Assembly: GCA_021801795.1 (NCBI GenBank)
Contig: JAJYXR010000022.1
Span: 38,644 to 102,643, forward strand
Direction: 5' to 3'
DNA: 64,000 bases
Source: Actinomycetes bacterium
GTDB taxonomy: Bacteria; Actinomycetota; Acidimicrobiia; Acidimicrobiales; JAJYXR01
Positions within the stretch are counted from its first letter, which is position 1, and each line of letters begins with the position of its first letter. Of the stretch, positions 1 through 7,584 are shown one piece after another. A program made the position numbers and the translations under genes. Under the pieces are notes generated by a model. It worked only from the letters and a program-made list of their open reading frames with translations, was not told the origin of the DNA and ran no database searches.

Positions 1-375
1 GGCCGAAGCCTCGATCTCGCCTAATGACGAGCCGACTGCATGGCCGCTCTGCGCGGCTAGCCACTCCGCGGCACTCCGGTGCCCCTCTGACATCCACGCG
101 CGTGAATGTGTCACCCGCGCGAGCAGGAGGACGCGGGCGGCCACTACCAGACGCTCGAGAGCGCACAGCTCCTTCACTGCTGCCGCGGCCTCATCACCTG
201 TGATGTTCTCGTTCGACACACGGGCGACCAGCTTCTTCATGGCGTAGGTAACGGATGAGAACGTCGCCAGGTCGTCCGAGTGGGTCGCTGCCGAGCCTTC
301 GGAGGCCCTATCCCCGGGTGGACCGCCCGCGTCCTCGGCACACAGGCCACCATCTGACCCAAACTGATACAACAT
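1..375 (-). CDS. DUF222 / 13E12-repeat family protein, 5' part (probable HNH endonuclease)
   Basis: Minus-strand reading frame of 125 codons, open to the left edge of the window, so only the N-terminus is present. It begins MLYQFGSDGG; an internal ATG at 240 is an alternative start. Residues from about 70 read LERLVVAARVLLLARVTHSR, followed by GHRSAAEWLAAQSG. This matches the conserved N-terminal pattern of actinobacterial DUF222 proteins (Ala/Arg-rich helix, then GhrSaaeWLA..tG), which usually carry a C-terminal HNH nuclease domain. The nuclease part would lie outside the window. No clear Shine-Dalgarno sequence precedes the ATG; the upstream DNA is strikingly A+T-rich. Family assignment is by motif only. 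Members are often multicopy and linked to mobile DNA, but nothing here shows that directly. Confidence 0.6.
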   Translation of the reverse strand, partial: MLYQFGSDGGLCAEDAGGPPGDRASEGSAATHSDDLATFSSVTYAMKKLVARVSNENITGDEAAAAVKELCALERLVVAARVLLLARVTHSRAWMSEGHRSAAEWLAAQSGHAVGSSLGEIEASA

Positions 376-710
376 ACGTTCGATAATAGTCGGGTAAGAT
401 ACAAAACACAATAGCACTACAAAAAATATTTGCTAATATCATGTAGCTCACCGAACGTGATCGGCTATTCGGTGAGTGCGAGGCGCGACCTGGCCGGTTG
501 GATCTCCGGGCAGGTCGGTTCCGGTCTGGCTATCCTGGGATCCGCGGTAGGGACTCTGTGCGTGCGCGGCTGTTGTCGCGATGTAGCTCTCAGCAGACGT
601 CTCTGGTGCTCAGATTCAGAGTCCGGGAGTGCGGACCAGCCGAGAGGGGGGAGTATGTGCGAGATGGATGAGGTGCCTCAGCTTTGGCTGGGACCGGCTG
701 TGGGTACTAG
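376..710. other. Intergenic region between divergent genes
   Basis: About 335 bases without a convincing gene. Bases 361-440 are very A+T-rich compared with the rest of the window and probably hold the promoter of the minus-strand DUF222 gene. An inverted repeat sits at 447-476. The rest (480-710) has ordinary composition; short open frames there look like chance, with no family resemblance. Confidence 0.5.
447..476. repeat. Inverted repeat / hairpin
   Basis: CTCACCGAA at 447-455 is perfectly complementary to TTCGGTGAG at 468-476, giving a 9-bp stem with a 12-base loop. It lies between divergent genes beside an A+T-rich tract, so it could be an operator for a dimeric regulator or a hairpin. 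A T-run follows it on the minus strand, but there is no upstream gene on that strand in the window to terminate. Confidence 0.45.
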
Positions 711-2228
711 ATGACTACCTACGACTACGGATCCGATGGAGCCGTCCGTCTCGAAGGCGTGAGCCTAGTGGTGGAGGATCCGGCTGGTGTTCGCCTGGTA
801 GGTGGACTCGCACTGGCCATAGACGCTTTAGGTGTGACCGTGGATGGCGGCCAAGGGTCCAGCGCGCGTACCGTTACCTGGTCCGAGGTGCTTAGCCTCT
901 CGACGGGCAGATCCTGGCCACTGGACGCTGGACGATCTGGAGTCCAGCTAGACCTCGTGACCACTTCTCGGCGGATCAGCTTTGTCATTCCCGTCGACCG
1001 CTTGGCTCCAGGTGCTCTTGACTCCGTTTTGGCGATGGCCCGCACTCGCTCCCAGCCCCCCGCACCGCCCCAGCCTGGTCCGTGGGGCCAGCCCCAGCCC
1101 TCGCCGTTCCAGCCCCCCGCACCGCCCCAGCCTGGTCCGTGGGGCCAGCCCCAGCCCTCGCCGTTCCAGCCCCCCGCACCGCCCCAGCCTGGTCCGTGGG
1201 GCCAGCCCCCCGCACCGCCCCAGCCTGGTCCGTGGGGCCAGCCCCAGCCCTCGCCGTTCCAGCCCCCCGCACCGCCCCAGCCTGGTCCGTGGGGCCAGCC
1301 CCCCGCACCGCCCCAGCCTGGTCCGTGGGGAGCCTATGAGACGACGTTCGTCGGCGGATCTGCTGCATCTCGCAGGCGCTCTGGGGGCCGGACACGGCGG
1401 GTGGTGTTGGTGGCGGCCGTGGTGGTAGTACTTGCTGGCGTTGGCGCGGCAGTCGTGGCGGTCACTAGGGGGAAGCCCGGAACGTCCACTCCTCATGTGA
1501 CGAATGCCTCAGGGCCGCCGCACCAGGAGCTGGTAGCCGTTGCCCAGGGTGTCAATCTGGCTATCACGGATATGCCTACGGGTTGGATGGTGGCGAGTTC
1601 GTCGGGTGGGCAGGGTGCGTCATCGTCGCCTAGTTCTGCTCAGGTCCATACCTTGCTGGGGAACTTCGCTTCGTGTCTCGGTACGAGTGAGGCTTTGGTG
1701 AGCCATGCATTCGCTGGCGTGCCCTACGCGGGCGAGGTAGATGAAGGGTCACCGACCTTTACGGACAGCACCCAGGGAACTACGCAGGTGAGCTCGACCT
1801 CTTCGATCGTTCCGACGAGTGGCGATGCGTCGCAAGCCGTAGCGCTCCTGTTCAAGCCGCAGTTCGGTTCGTGCATGGGTACGTACAGCGCAGCTGCCGT
1901 CCAGCTCGGGATAACAGCATCGTCAGGTGCTTCCTCAGGCGTGACGGCAACAGTCGCTGGGAAGGTCGAGACGACACCACTTTCTTCGGTTGCTGCCGTG
2001 AGAGGGGTCTCTTTTGTGGTTCCGGTCATGGTGGCCAGCGCTACGAAGTCCGTGGTGGAGTACCTTTCGGGATCGCTGTTGGCCTCTGGTCGAGTTGAAG
2101 GTGCAGTATCTGCCGTCTCAACCGGATCACCATTCCCCCCTCTTCTCTTCGCGAGCCTGACTCACACTGTGGCCCAGCGCGTAGCTTCTGCCTCGAAGGA
2201 GCTCTCGACATCCCTGACGCCGGCCTGA
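711..2228 (+). CDS. Membrane protein with proline-rich repeat linker
   Basis: 505 residues, not recognised as a named family. Layout: an N-terminal beta-rich domain of about 110 residues that resembles a small PH-like fold; a proline/glutamine/tryptophan repeat region at about 115-207 made of QPPAPPQPGPWG and QPQPSPF units; a basic stretch; one membrane helix at about 228-251 (VVLVAAVVVVLAGVGAAVVAV); then a Ser/Thr/Ala/Val-rich domain of about 250 residues that should be extracytoplasmic. The positive residues before the helix support a cytoplasmic N-terminus. Actinobacteria have many Pro-rich single-pass proteins of this plan, but no function can be read from the sequence. Only a weak GGG precedes the ATG. 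Its last codons are partly duplicated just after the stop. Confidence 0.7.
   Translation: MTTYDYGSDGAVRLEGVSLVVEDPAGVRLVGGLALAIDALGVTVDGGQGSSARTVTWSEVLSLSTGRSWPLDAGRSGVQLDLVTTSRRISFVIPVDRLAPGALDSVLAMARTRSQPPAPPQPGPWGQPQPSPFQPPAPPQPGPWGQPQPSPFQPPAPPQPGPWGQPPAPPQPGPWGQPQPSPFQPPAPPQPGPWGQPPAPPQPGPWGAYETTFVGGSAASRRRSGGRTRRVVLVAAVVVVLAGVGAAVVAVTRGKPGTSTPHVTNASGPPHQELVAVAQGVNLAITDMPTGWMVASSSGGQGASSSPSSAQVHTLLGNFASCLGTSEALVSHAFAGVPYAGEVDEGSPTFTDSTQGTTQVSSTSSIVPTSGDASQAVALLFKPQFGSCMGTYSAAAVQLGITASSGASSGVTATVAGKVETTPLSSVAAVRGVSFVVPVMVASATKSVVEYLSGSLLASGRVEGAVSAVSTGSPFPPLLFASLTHTVAQRVASASKELSTSLTPA
1053..1331 (+). repeat. In-frame Pro-rich tandem repeat (36-bp and 21-bp units)
   Basis: Six near-identical 36-bp units encoding QPPAPPQPGPWG, with a 21-bp unit encoding QPQPSPF inserted after the first, second and fourth. 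Order is A-B-A-B-A-A-B-A-A, 279 bases in all. The DNA copies are almost identical, which implies recent expansion or ongoing homogenisation rather than selection on the protein alone. Confidence 0.95.
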
Positions 2229-2256
2229 CGCCAAGGAGCTCTCGACATCCCTGACG
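2196..2256 (+). repeat. 24-bp direct duplication across a stop codon
   Basis: A 24-base segment starting AAGGAGCTCTCG occurs at 2196-2219, inside the last codons of the Pro-rich membrane protein gene, and again at 2233-2256, just after its stop. The second copy is non-coding. It is either a local duplication or a remnant of a longer earlier C-terminus. Confidence 0.85.
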
Positions 2257-2310
2257 GTGGCGTAAGGATGAAGCGCCCCCGGATCCTCCGAGCCTTAGTT
2301 TTCGCCAGGG

Positions 2311-2420
2311 GGCCAGCCCGAAACAGCCAGCGGGCCAGCCCGAAACAGCCAGCGGGCCAGCCCACAACAGCCAGCGGGCCAGCCCGAAACAGCCAGGGGG
2401 CCAGCCCGAAACAGCCAGCG
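2311..2420. repeat. 22-bp intergenic tandem repeat, 5 copies
   Basis: Five consecutive 22-base units of the form GGCCAGCCCGAAACAGCCAG plus two variable bases, starting at 2311, 2333, 2355, 2377 and 2399. The third copy carries ACAACAG instead of GAAACAG. The array lies between two convergent genes. Unlike the coding repeats in this window its period is not a multiple of three. Units are contiguous without spacers, so this is not a CRISPR array. Confidence 0.9.
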
Positions 2421-2472
2421 GCAGGCTAGTTCGAGCCGCCGAATCACCTAGTCCGGGGGCTGCGGTCGATGG

Positions 2473-3834
2473 TCAGGCGTCGGGCAGTGTGCGGGCCAGG
2501 GCCACCAGGGATCTGTATGCGATCTCGGCGGGACCTCTCTCGTCGGGTCTCACCAGGTTCGCCATGATCCGGAGCAACCACCCCATGGCACTCTCGGAGC
2601 GCATGCCAGTGGAGACACAGGCCCTCATCAGGCGGGGCTCGTTGATGATCTTCACGAACACGCGCGCAACCTTGTAGTAGAGGCCATAGGCGTCCTGGAG
2701 GCGTGTTTCGTAATCTGCCAGGGCGCTGCCACCTTCGCCAGCAAGGGCACGACCGACGCAGGAAGCAGCCAGACGACCGGTCTCGTACCCGTAGGCAATG
2801 CCTTCGCCGTTGAAGGGGTTGATGGACCCCGACGCGTCTCCTACGAGCAGGGTGGTCGGTCCCGTCCGCGGACCGACCGCGAGTCCCATGGGAAGACGGC
2901 CACCCGTCGGCGCTCCGCAAGATGACTTGTCACTCAGTCCCCACGAGCGTGGGGCGAAGTCGACGAAGGCATCCATCAGTCGGCTCGTGTTGGTCCCCTT
3001 CCAGCGCTCAGCGCTGCTAAGGACGCCCACTCCTACATTCACCCGGCCGTCGCCGAGGGGGAATATCCATCCGTAACCAGGTACGACGGCCCCGGACTTG
3101 TCGCGGATGTCCAGGTGGGACTCGATGAAACGCTCCTCGTGGCGATCTGAACGGAAATAGCCCCGGAGCGCCATGCCCATCGGATAGCTGGTATTCCGAG
3201 CCGTTCCTAGAGATCGACCGAAGCGCGAGTTGGCTCCATCGGCTACTACCACGATTCGGGCACGTATGTCACGTACCTGCCCGCTTTCCTTGTCCCGCAC
3301 GGTCGCGCCGGTACACGGCGGCAGCCTGCCCCCGTCGCGAAAAACGTTCCCAGCGGCCCCAGCCCCGCCAGCCCCGCCAGCCCCGCCAGCGGCCCCAGCC
3401 CTGGCCGGCTCTGCGTCGGAGGCCTTGTCGGCAAACAGTGGCGACACTGCCTCTACGCCTTGGTAGAGGGTCGCTCCAGCCTTGACGGCGTGCTCGGCAA
3501 CCATCTGGTCCAGATCGTGCCTGGTAATGACGTAACCGTAGGCCGGGAAGGAAGGGTGGGACGGCCACGGAAGCTCGAGCACACTACCGAAGGCACACGC
3601 GCGAAGCCCGTCATAGCGATGCGCGTTGTCGAGCCCGGCGCCGAGCCCCATGTCTTCTAGCTGGCGGACCGCACGCGGCGTGAGGCCGTCCCCGCAGGTC
3701 TTCTCTCGCGGGAAGTGCTTCCTCTCGACGACGGCTACGTCCCAACCTGCCTCTGCCAGCCAGTACGCGCAGGCTGCGCCGGAAGGACCTGCACCTATAA
3801 CGAGAACGTCGTGGTGCTCTGGAATGCTGGCCAT
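2473..3834 (-). CDS. Geranylgeranyl reductase family FAD-dependent oxidoreductase
   Basis: 453 residues. The N-terminus has the dinucleotide-binding motif VLVIGAGPSGAACAYWLAEA, followed by ERKHFPREKTCGDGLTPRA, the CGDG element typical of geranylgeranyl reductases. Later, VGDASGSINPFNGEGIAYG is the second FAD-contact motif. The family reduces isoprenoid double bonds; in actinobacteria a relative (MenJ) partly saturates the menaquinone side chain, which fits the position of this gene divergent from the complex I operon. Substrate is inferred, not shown. A Gly/Ala-rich insert near residues 140-160 is encoded by short DNA repeats and probably forms a flexible loop. Confidence 0.85.
   Translation of the reverse strand: MASIPEHHDVLVIGAGPSGAACAYWLAEAGWDVAVVERKHFPREKTCGDGLTPRAVRQLEDMGLGAGLDNAHRYDGLRACAFGSVLELPWPSHPSFPAYGYVITRHDLDQMVAEHAVKAGATLYQGVEAVSPLFADKASDAEPARAGAAGGAGGAGGAGAAGNVFRDGGRLPPCTGATVRDKESGQVRDIRARIVVVADGANSRFGRSLGTARNTSYPMGMALRGYFRSDRHEERFIESHLDIRDKSGAVVPGYGWIFPLGDGRVNVGVGVLSSAERWKGTNTSRLMDAFVDFAPRSWGLSDKSSCGAPTGGRLPMGLAVGPRTGPTTLLVGDASGSINPFNGEGIAYGYETGRLAASCVGRALAGEGGSALADYETRLQDAYGLYYKVARVFVKIINEPRLMRACVSTGMRSESAMGWLLRIMANLVRPDERGPAEIAYRSLVALARTLPDA
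3357..3410 (-). repeat. In-frame Gly/Ala repeat in the reductase gene
   Basis: Roughly 9-bp units (CAGCCCCGC on the plus strand) repeated about three times with degenerate flanks. They encode the GGAGGAGGAG stretch of the geranylgeranyl reductase. The insert lies in a region between the two FAD motifs where length variation should be tolerated. Confidence 0.8.
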
Positions 3835-3898
3835 GTCCCCATGCTAGGTGTCTCCGAATGTGCCTCGCACGAGGGCACCGTGATAGAACCGAAGCGAC

Positions 3899-4381
3899 AT
3901 GGACTCGTATCTGCCGATCTTCGTGTTGCTGGTGCTCGGGGTGCTCTTTGCCGGGCTGTCGTTCGTGGCGTCGGGGATGCTGGCACCACGGAAGCACCCG
4001 ACCGCGGCGAAGCTGGCTCCTTACGAGTGTGGGATCGTCCCCGATGTCGACCCTCCCCAGCGATTTCCGGTGAGGTTCTACCTGGTGGCGATGATCTTCA
4101 TCATCTTCGACATCGAGATCGTGTTCCTGTACCCGTGGGCTGTGATATTTCGTCAGCTGAGGACGTTCGGCCTGGTGGAGGTCTTGGTGTTCGCCGGTGC
4201 GGTGTTCATATCCTTCCTGTACCTGGTGAGTAACGGAGCGCTCGACTGGGGTCCGGTTCGTCGGCTCATGCCTGCGGTGAGGACACGCACTACCGCCTCT
4301 ACCGTGAGGCGGGTCGCGGCTAGGGCAGCAGGCAGCGAGCTACCCGGTCCCGATGCCCCTGGTACGGGCAGGGCTGCATAG
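3899..4381 (+). CDS. nuoA: NADH-quinone oxidoreductase subunit A
   Basis: 160 residues; a membrane subunit of complex I at the junction of the peripheral and membrane arms. Three hydrophobic helices lie at about residues 5-28, 62-85 and 92-113. The conserved loop [20 protein letters not shown] and the following [20 protein letters not shown] are diagnostic. It is longer than the usual 120-135 residues because of a basic, Arg/Ala-rich C-terminal tail. It is the first gene of a complete nuoA-N operon and starts 64 bases from the divergent reductase gene, so the operon promoter should lie in that short gap. nuoB follows after 16 bases. Confidence 0.96.
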   Translation: MDSYLPIFVLLVLGVLFAGLSFVASGMLAPRKHPTAAKLAPYECGIVPDVDPPQRFPVRFYLVAMIFIIFDIEIVFLYPWAVIFRQLRTFGLVEVLVFAGAVFISFLYLVSNGALDWGPVRRLMPAVRTRTTASTVRRVAARAAGSELPGPDAPGTGRAA

Positions 4382-4397
4382 GAGGCTGAGAGAAGGA

Positions 4398-4955
4398 ATG
4401 GGACTCGAGGAGCTGAACCATAACTTCTTCACCGGTCAGCTGGAAGACCTGGTGAGGTGGGCACGGCGTTCGAGCGTCTGGCCCGTCACTTTCGGTCTCG
4501 CGTGCTGTGCGATCGAGATGATGTCCGTGGGGGCTGCTGACTTCGACATCAGCCGCTTCGGGATGGAGGTCTTCAGAGCGTCTCCCAGGCAGGCCGATCT
4601 CATGATCGTGGCCGGTCGGGTCTCGCAGAAGATGGCCCCTGTGCTGCGGCAGGTCTACGACCAGATGATGGAGCCTAAGTGGGTGATATCGATGGGTGTC
4701 TGTGCATCGTCAGGCGGGATGTTCAACAACTATGCCATCGTCCAGGGCGTAGACCAGGTGGTGCCTGTGGACGTGTATGCCCCTGGGTGCCCGCCTTCTC
4801 CCGAGACGTTGCTCCATGCCATTCTCACCCTTCACGAGAAGATCCGCACCGGTGGGATCACGCGCCGAGCCGTGGTGGCTGAGTCCGGCGATCCCGAACT
4901 GGCAGGCTGGGTGCCCGAGAGGCCTGACGCGATCAGGCTGGGTACACCGAGGTGA
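4398..4955 (+). CDS. nuoB: NADH-quinone oxidoreductase subunit B
   Basis: 185 residues; carries iron-sulfur cluster N2, which hands electrons to quinone. The four ligands are visible: the adjacent pair C36-C37 (LACCAIEMM), C102 ([10 protein letters not shown]) and C131 ([10 protein letters not shown]). I chose the ATG at 4398, preceded by GAGAGAAGG, over a possible upstream start at 4353 because family members begin shortly before the GLEE..NF element. The stop overlaps the nuoC GTG start by 4 bases, indicating translational coupling. Confidence 0.97.
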   Translation: MGLEELNHNFFTGQLEDLVRWARRSSVWPVTFGLACCAIEMMSVGAADFDISRFGMEVFRASPRQADLMIVAGRVSQKMAPVLRQVYDQMMEPKWVISMGVCASSGGMFNNYAIVQGVDQVVPVDVYAPGCPPSPETLLHAILTLHEKIRTGGITRRAVVAESGDPELAGWVPERPDAIRLGTPR

Positions 4956-5608
4956 GCACCGCTTCCGAGACCGACTCGCCGCCGATACCCGGCCTTCCCG
5001 CCGGAGTGGCCTGGTCAGTCGGCGCTCCCACCCAGGCTGGCGCTCCCACCCAGGCTGGCGCTCCCACCCAGGCTGGCGCTCCCACCCAGGCTGGCGCTCC
5101 CACCCAGGCTGGCGCTCCCACCCAGGCTGGCGCTCCCACCGAACCCGGCAGTGGCCCGAGGGTGCAGACCGGGCAGGTTCTGGTTTTCCCAGAGCTGTCG
5201 AGGTACCACGAGGTCGCGGAATCGCTCCAGAGAGGTGGATTCGAGATGCTCTCTGATCTGTGCGCCGTCGACTACCTAACGCATCCGGGCAGAAGCCTTC
5301 CTGGTGGTATCAGGCCGGAGCGCTTCGAGGTGGTGGCGAACCTGCTGTCGATGGAGCACGGGAGGCGTGTCCGGCTTCGCGTGCAGGTCCCGGCAGAGGA
5401 GCCGGTGGTCGACTCGCTCTGGGACATCTACCCCGGTGCGGAGGCCATGGAACGCGAGGCCTACGACCTGTTCGGCATCGTGTTCAGGGGCCATCCTGAC
5501 CTTACGCGCATACTGATGCCAGAGGAGTGGGAAGGCCATCCTCTGCGGAAGGACTACGCGGTCGGCAGGGTTCCGGTTCAGTTCAAGGAAGCTCCGGGGC
5601 CGAGGTGA
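4952..5608 (+). CDS. nuoC: NADH-quinone oxidoreductase subunit C
   Basis: 218 residues, GTG start overlapping nuoB by 4 bases. The conserved 30-kDa subunit signature appears near the C-terminus ([20 protein letters not shown], then [20 protein letters not shown]). It sits in the peripheral arm next to NuoD and helps form the quinone site. The oddity is a low-complexity N-terminus: residues 24-65 are seven copies of GAPTQA (the last is GAPTEP), encoded by an 18-bp DNA repeat. The conserved fold begins after it, so the repeat is probably a flexible extension. Confidence 0.95.
   Translation: MSTASETDSPPIPGLPAGVAWSVGAPTQAGAPTQAGAPTQAGAPTQAGAPTQAGAPTQAGAPTEPGSGPRVQTGQVLVFPELSRYHEVAESLQRGGFEMLSDLCAVDYLTHPGRSLPGGIRPERFEVVANLLSMEHGRRVRLRVQVPAEEPVVDSLWDIYPGAEAMEREAYDLFGIVFRGHPDLTRILMPEEWEGHPLRKDYAVGRVPVQFKEAPGPR
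5021..5146 (+). repeat. 18-bp in-frame tandem repeat in nuoC, 7 copies
   Basis: Unit GGCGCTCCCACCCAGGCT, six identical copies from 5021 to 5128 and a seventh diverging after 11 bases. It encodes (GAPTQA)6-GAPTEP. Absence of synonymous differences between the copies points to recent array expansion. Confidence 0.97.
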
Positions 5609-5614
5609 CGGTCG

Positions 5615-7030
5615 ATGGCTGACACTGAGTCCGTAGGGACCGCCGAGGCAGAGGCCTCCCAGGAGGGCAGGGTCCACACGCGGGAGGCAGAGGCCTCCCA
5701 GGAGTCTTCGAAGGAGTTCGTGGCCGAGACGTCCGAGGGTTCCCAGGAGCTGGCACCCAGGCGGTCTACCCCTCTGGGAGAGCTCCACCGTGAGGTGGGG
5801 TCGGTCCTGAGGCTCCCGGAGGGAAATGTTCTGGATGCTTCGGACATCGTCACGGAGGCTCCAGATTCGGAGACGATGATCATAAACATGGGTCCCCAGC
5901 ACCCCTCTACCCACGGGGTGCTGCGCCTGATGATGGAGCTGGACGGCGAGACGGTGCTTCGCACGAAGCCGGTTGTCGGATATCTCCATACCGGTATGGA
6001 AAAGACTGGCGAGGAGCTCACCTACATCCAGGGGGGCACGAACGTCACCCGGATGGACTACCTGTCGCCTCTGAACAACGAGCTCGTCTTCGCCCTCGCG
6101 GTGGAGGCGTTGCTGGGCCTGGAGCTTCCCCCTAGGGCTGTGTGGATCAGGATGCTCCTCTCGGAGCTCCAGAGGGTGTCGTCGCATCTGATGTGGCTGG
6201 CGACGAACGGCATGGACGTGGGATCGACGACGATGATGATCTTCGGCTTTCGCGAGCGGGAGATGCTGCTGGCCTTCTTCGAGAAGACCACCGGCGTACG
6301 GATGAACCATAACTTCATCCGTACCGGAGGCACGGCGGCGGACCTTCCAGACGGCTGGGAGGACGACGTGGAGCTCATATGCGACACGGTGGTGGCGAGG
6401 CTGGACGACTACGACGAGCTCCTGACCGGCCAGCCCATCTTCCGGGAGCGGATGGAGGGTGTAGGTGTCCTGAGCGCCGAGGAGGCGATAGCCCTCAGTG
6501 CCACGGGACCCATCCTGCGTTCCACCGGGATTCCCTGGGATCTGAGGCGCTCGATGCCGTACCTGGCATATGAGGAGGTGGACTTCGACGTAATCGTGGG
6601 CACCTACGGAGACAACTTCGATCGTTACGCGGTCAGGATGAACGAGATCAGGGAGTCGGTGGGTATCATCCGCCAGGTGGTGGAGAGGATGCCTCGAGGT
6701 GACTACAGGTCCGACGACCGGAAGGTGACCCCACCGCCCCGGTCCCTGATCGACGAGTCGATGGAATCTCTTATCCACCACTTCAAGATCTTCACCGACG
6801 GCTTCAAGGTTCCCGAGGGTGAGGTTTACGTGGCCATAGAGTCGCCACGGGGAGAGATCGGCTGCTACCTGGTTTCCGACGGGTCCGGGAAGCCCTACCG
6901 GATGCACATACGCGCACCATCGTTCGTGAACCTCCAGAGCCTTCCGGTGATGCTGCGGGGTGGTCTGGTAGCCGATGCCGTGGCCACCATCTCCTCGGTC
7001 GACCCCGTCATGGGTGAGGTGGACCGGTGA
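5615..7030 (+). CDS. nuoD: NADH-quinone oxidoreductase subunit D
   Basis: 471 residues; the 49-kDa subunit that forms the quinone-reduction site with NuoB. Diagnostic stretches include NMGPQHPSTHGVLRLMMELD, GYLHTGMEKTGEELTY, MDYLSPLNNELVFALAVE, and the typical C-terminus SSVDPVMGEVDR. The first 80 or so residues are an acidic low-complexity extension (repeated EAEASQE) not needed by the family fold, encoded by two copies of a 21-bp repeat at 5645-5704. It starts 6 bases after nuoC and overlaps nuoE by 4 bases. Confidence 0.97.
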   Translation: MADTESVGTAEAEASQEGRVHTREAEASQESSKEFVAETSEGSQELAPRRSTPLGELHREVGSVLRLPEGNVLDASDIVTEAPDSETMIINMGPQHPSTHGVLRLMMELDGETVLRTKPVVGYLHTGMEKTGEELTYIQGGTNVTRMDYLSPLNNELVFALAVEALLGLELPPRAVWIRMLLSELQRVSSHLMWLATNGMDVGSTTMMIFGFREREMLLAFFEKTTGVRMNHNFIRTGGTAADLPDGWEDDVELICDTVVARLDDYDELLTGQPIFRERMEGVGVLSAEEAIALSATGPILRSTGIPWDLRRSMPYLAYEEVDFDVIVGTYGDNFDRYAVRMNEIRESVGIIRQVVERMPRGDYRSDDRKVTPPPRSLIDESMESLIHHFKIFTDGFKVPEGEVYVAIESPRGEIGCYLVSDGSGKPYRMHIRAPSFVNLQSLPVMLRGGLVADAVATISSVDPVMGEVDR

Positions 7031-7584
7031 CCCGCCACCTGTCGGCCGAGCTCCTGGCTGCCGCCAAGGAGCTGATCGCGCTCTACCCGAACCCACGCTC
7101 TGCGCTGGTGCCCCTGTGCCACCTGGCCCAGGAGCAGGATGGCTGGCTCACCCCGGACGCCATCGAGGACATAGCGGAACTCCTGGACATCACTCCCGCG
7201 GAGGTCCTGGGCACTGCTTCGTTCTACGACATGCTCCACACCGAGGAGGTCGGCAGGTACGTCATCGCCATCTGCACGAACATCGCCTGCATGCTGCGAG
7301 GCGCAGACGACCTCCTGGCGCACGCGGAGGATCATCTCGGCATACGAGCGGGCGCGACCACTCCCGACGGCATGTTCACGATCGAGGAGGCCGAGTGCCT
7401 GGCCGACTGCGGCCGTGCCCCGTGCGTGCAGGTGAACCACCGTTTCTTCGGGAATCTCACGCCGGAGGGCTTCGATCAGCTAGCCGCCGATCTCCGCTCT
7501 GGGGCCCTGGAATCCGAGGTGCCACCGCATGGCACTCTGTGCAGGGTACGGCGGTCGGTGGGTCTCGAGGCTGGAGGACATTGA
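7027..7584 (+). CDS. nuoE: NADH-quinone oxidoreductase subunit E
   Basis: 185 residues, GTG start within the last codons of nuoD. The thioredoxin-like 24-kDa subunit holds 2Fe-2S cluster N1a; ligands are C83 and C88 (ICTNIAC) and C124 and C128 (ECLADC). It belongs to the NADH dehydrogenase module with NuoF and NuoG. The upstream helical part (PLCHLAQEQDGWLTPDAIED) is typical. The stop codon shares one base with the nuoF start. Confidence 0.96.
   Translation: MTRHLSAELLAAAKELIALYPNPRSALVPLCHLAQEQDGWLTPDAIEDIAELLDITPAEVLGTASFYDMLHTEEVGRYVIAICTNIACMLRGADDLLAHAEDHLGIRAGATTPDGMFTIEEAECLADCGRAPCVQVNHRFFGNLTPEGFDQLAADLRSGALESEVPPHGTLCRVRRSVGLEAGGH

Noticed and set aside
430..714. 94-codon frame in the left intergenic region
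   Set aside because: No ribosome site, no family resemblance, and it ends inside the start of the next gene.
2311..2420. Possible CRISPR array
   Set aside because: Units are contiguous with no spacers, and no cas genes are present.
5276..7096. 606-codon open frame antisense to nuoC/nuoD
   Set aside because: It lies opposite strongly conserved nuoD and its composition (His/Arg/Asp-rich, no family motif) is typical of an antisense frame in GC-rich DNA.
6975..7583. N-terminal extension of nuoF
   Set aside because: This stretch coincides with nuoE in another frame; NuoF similarity begins at 7584.
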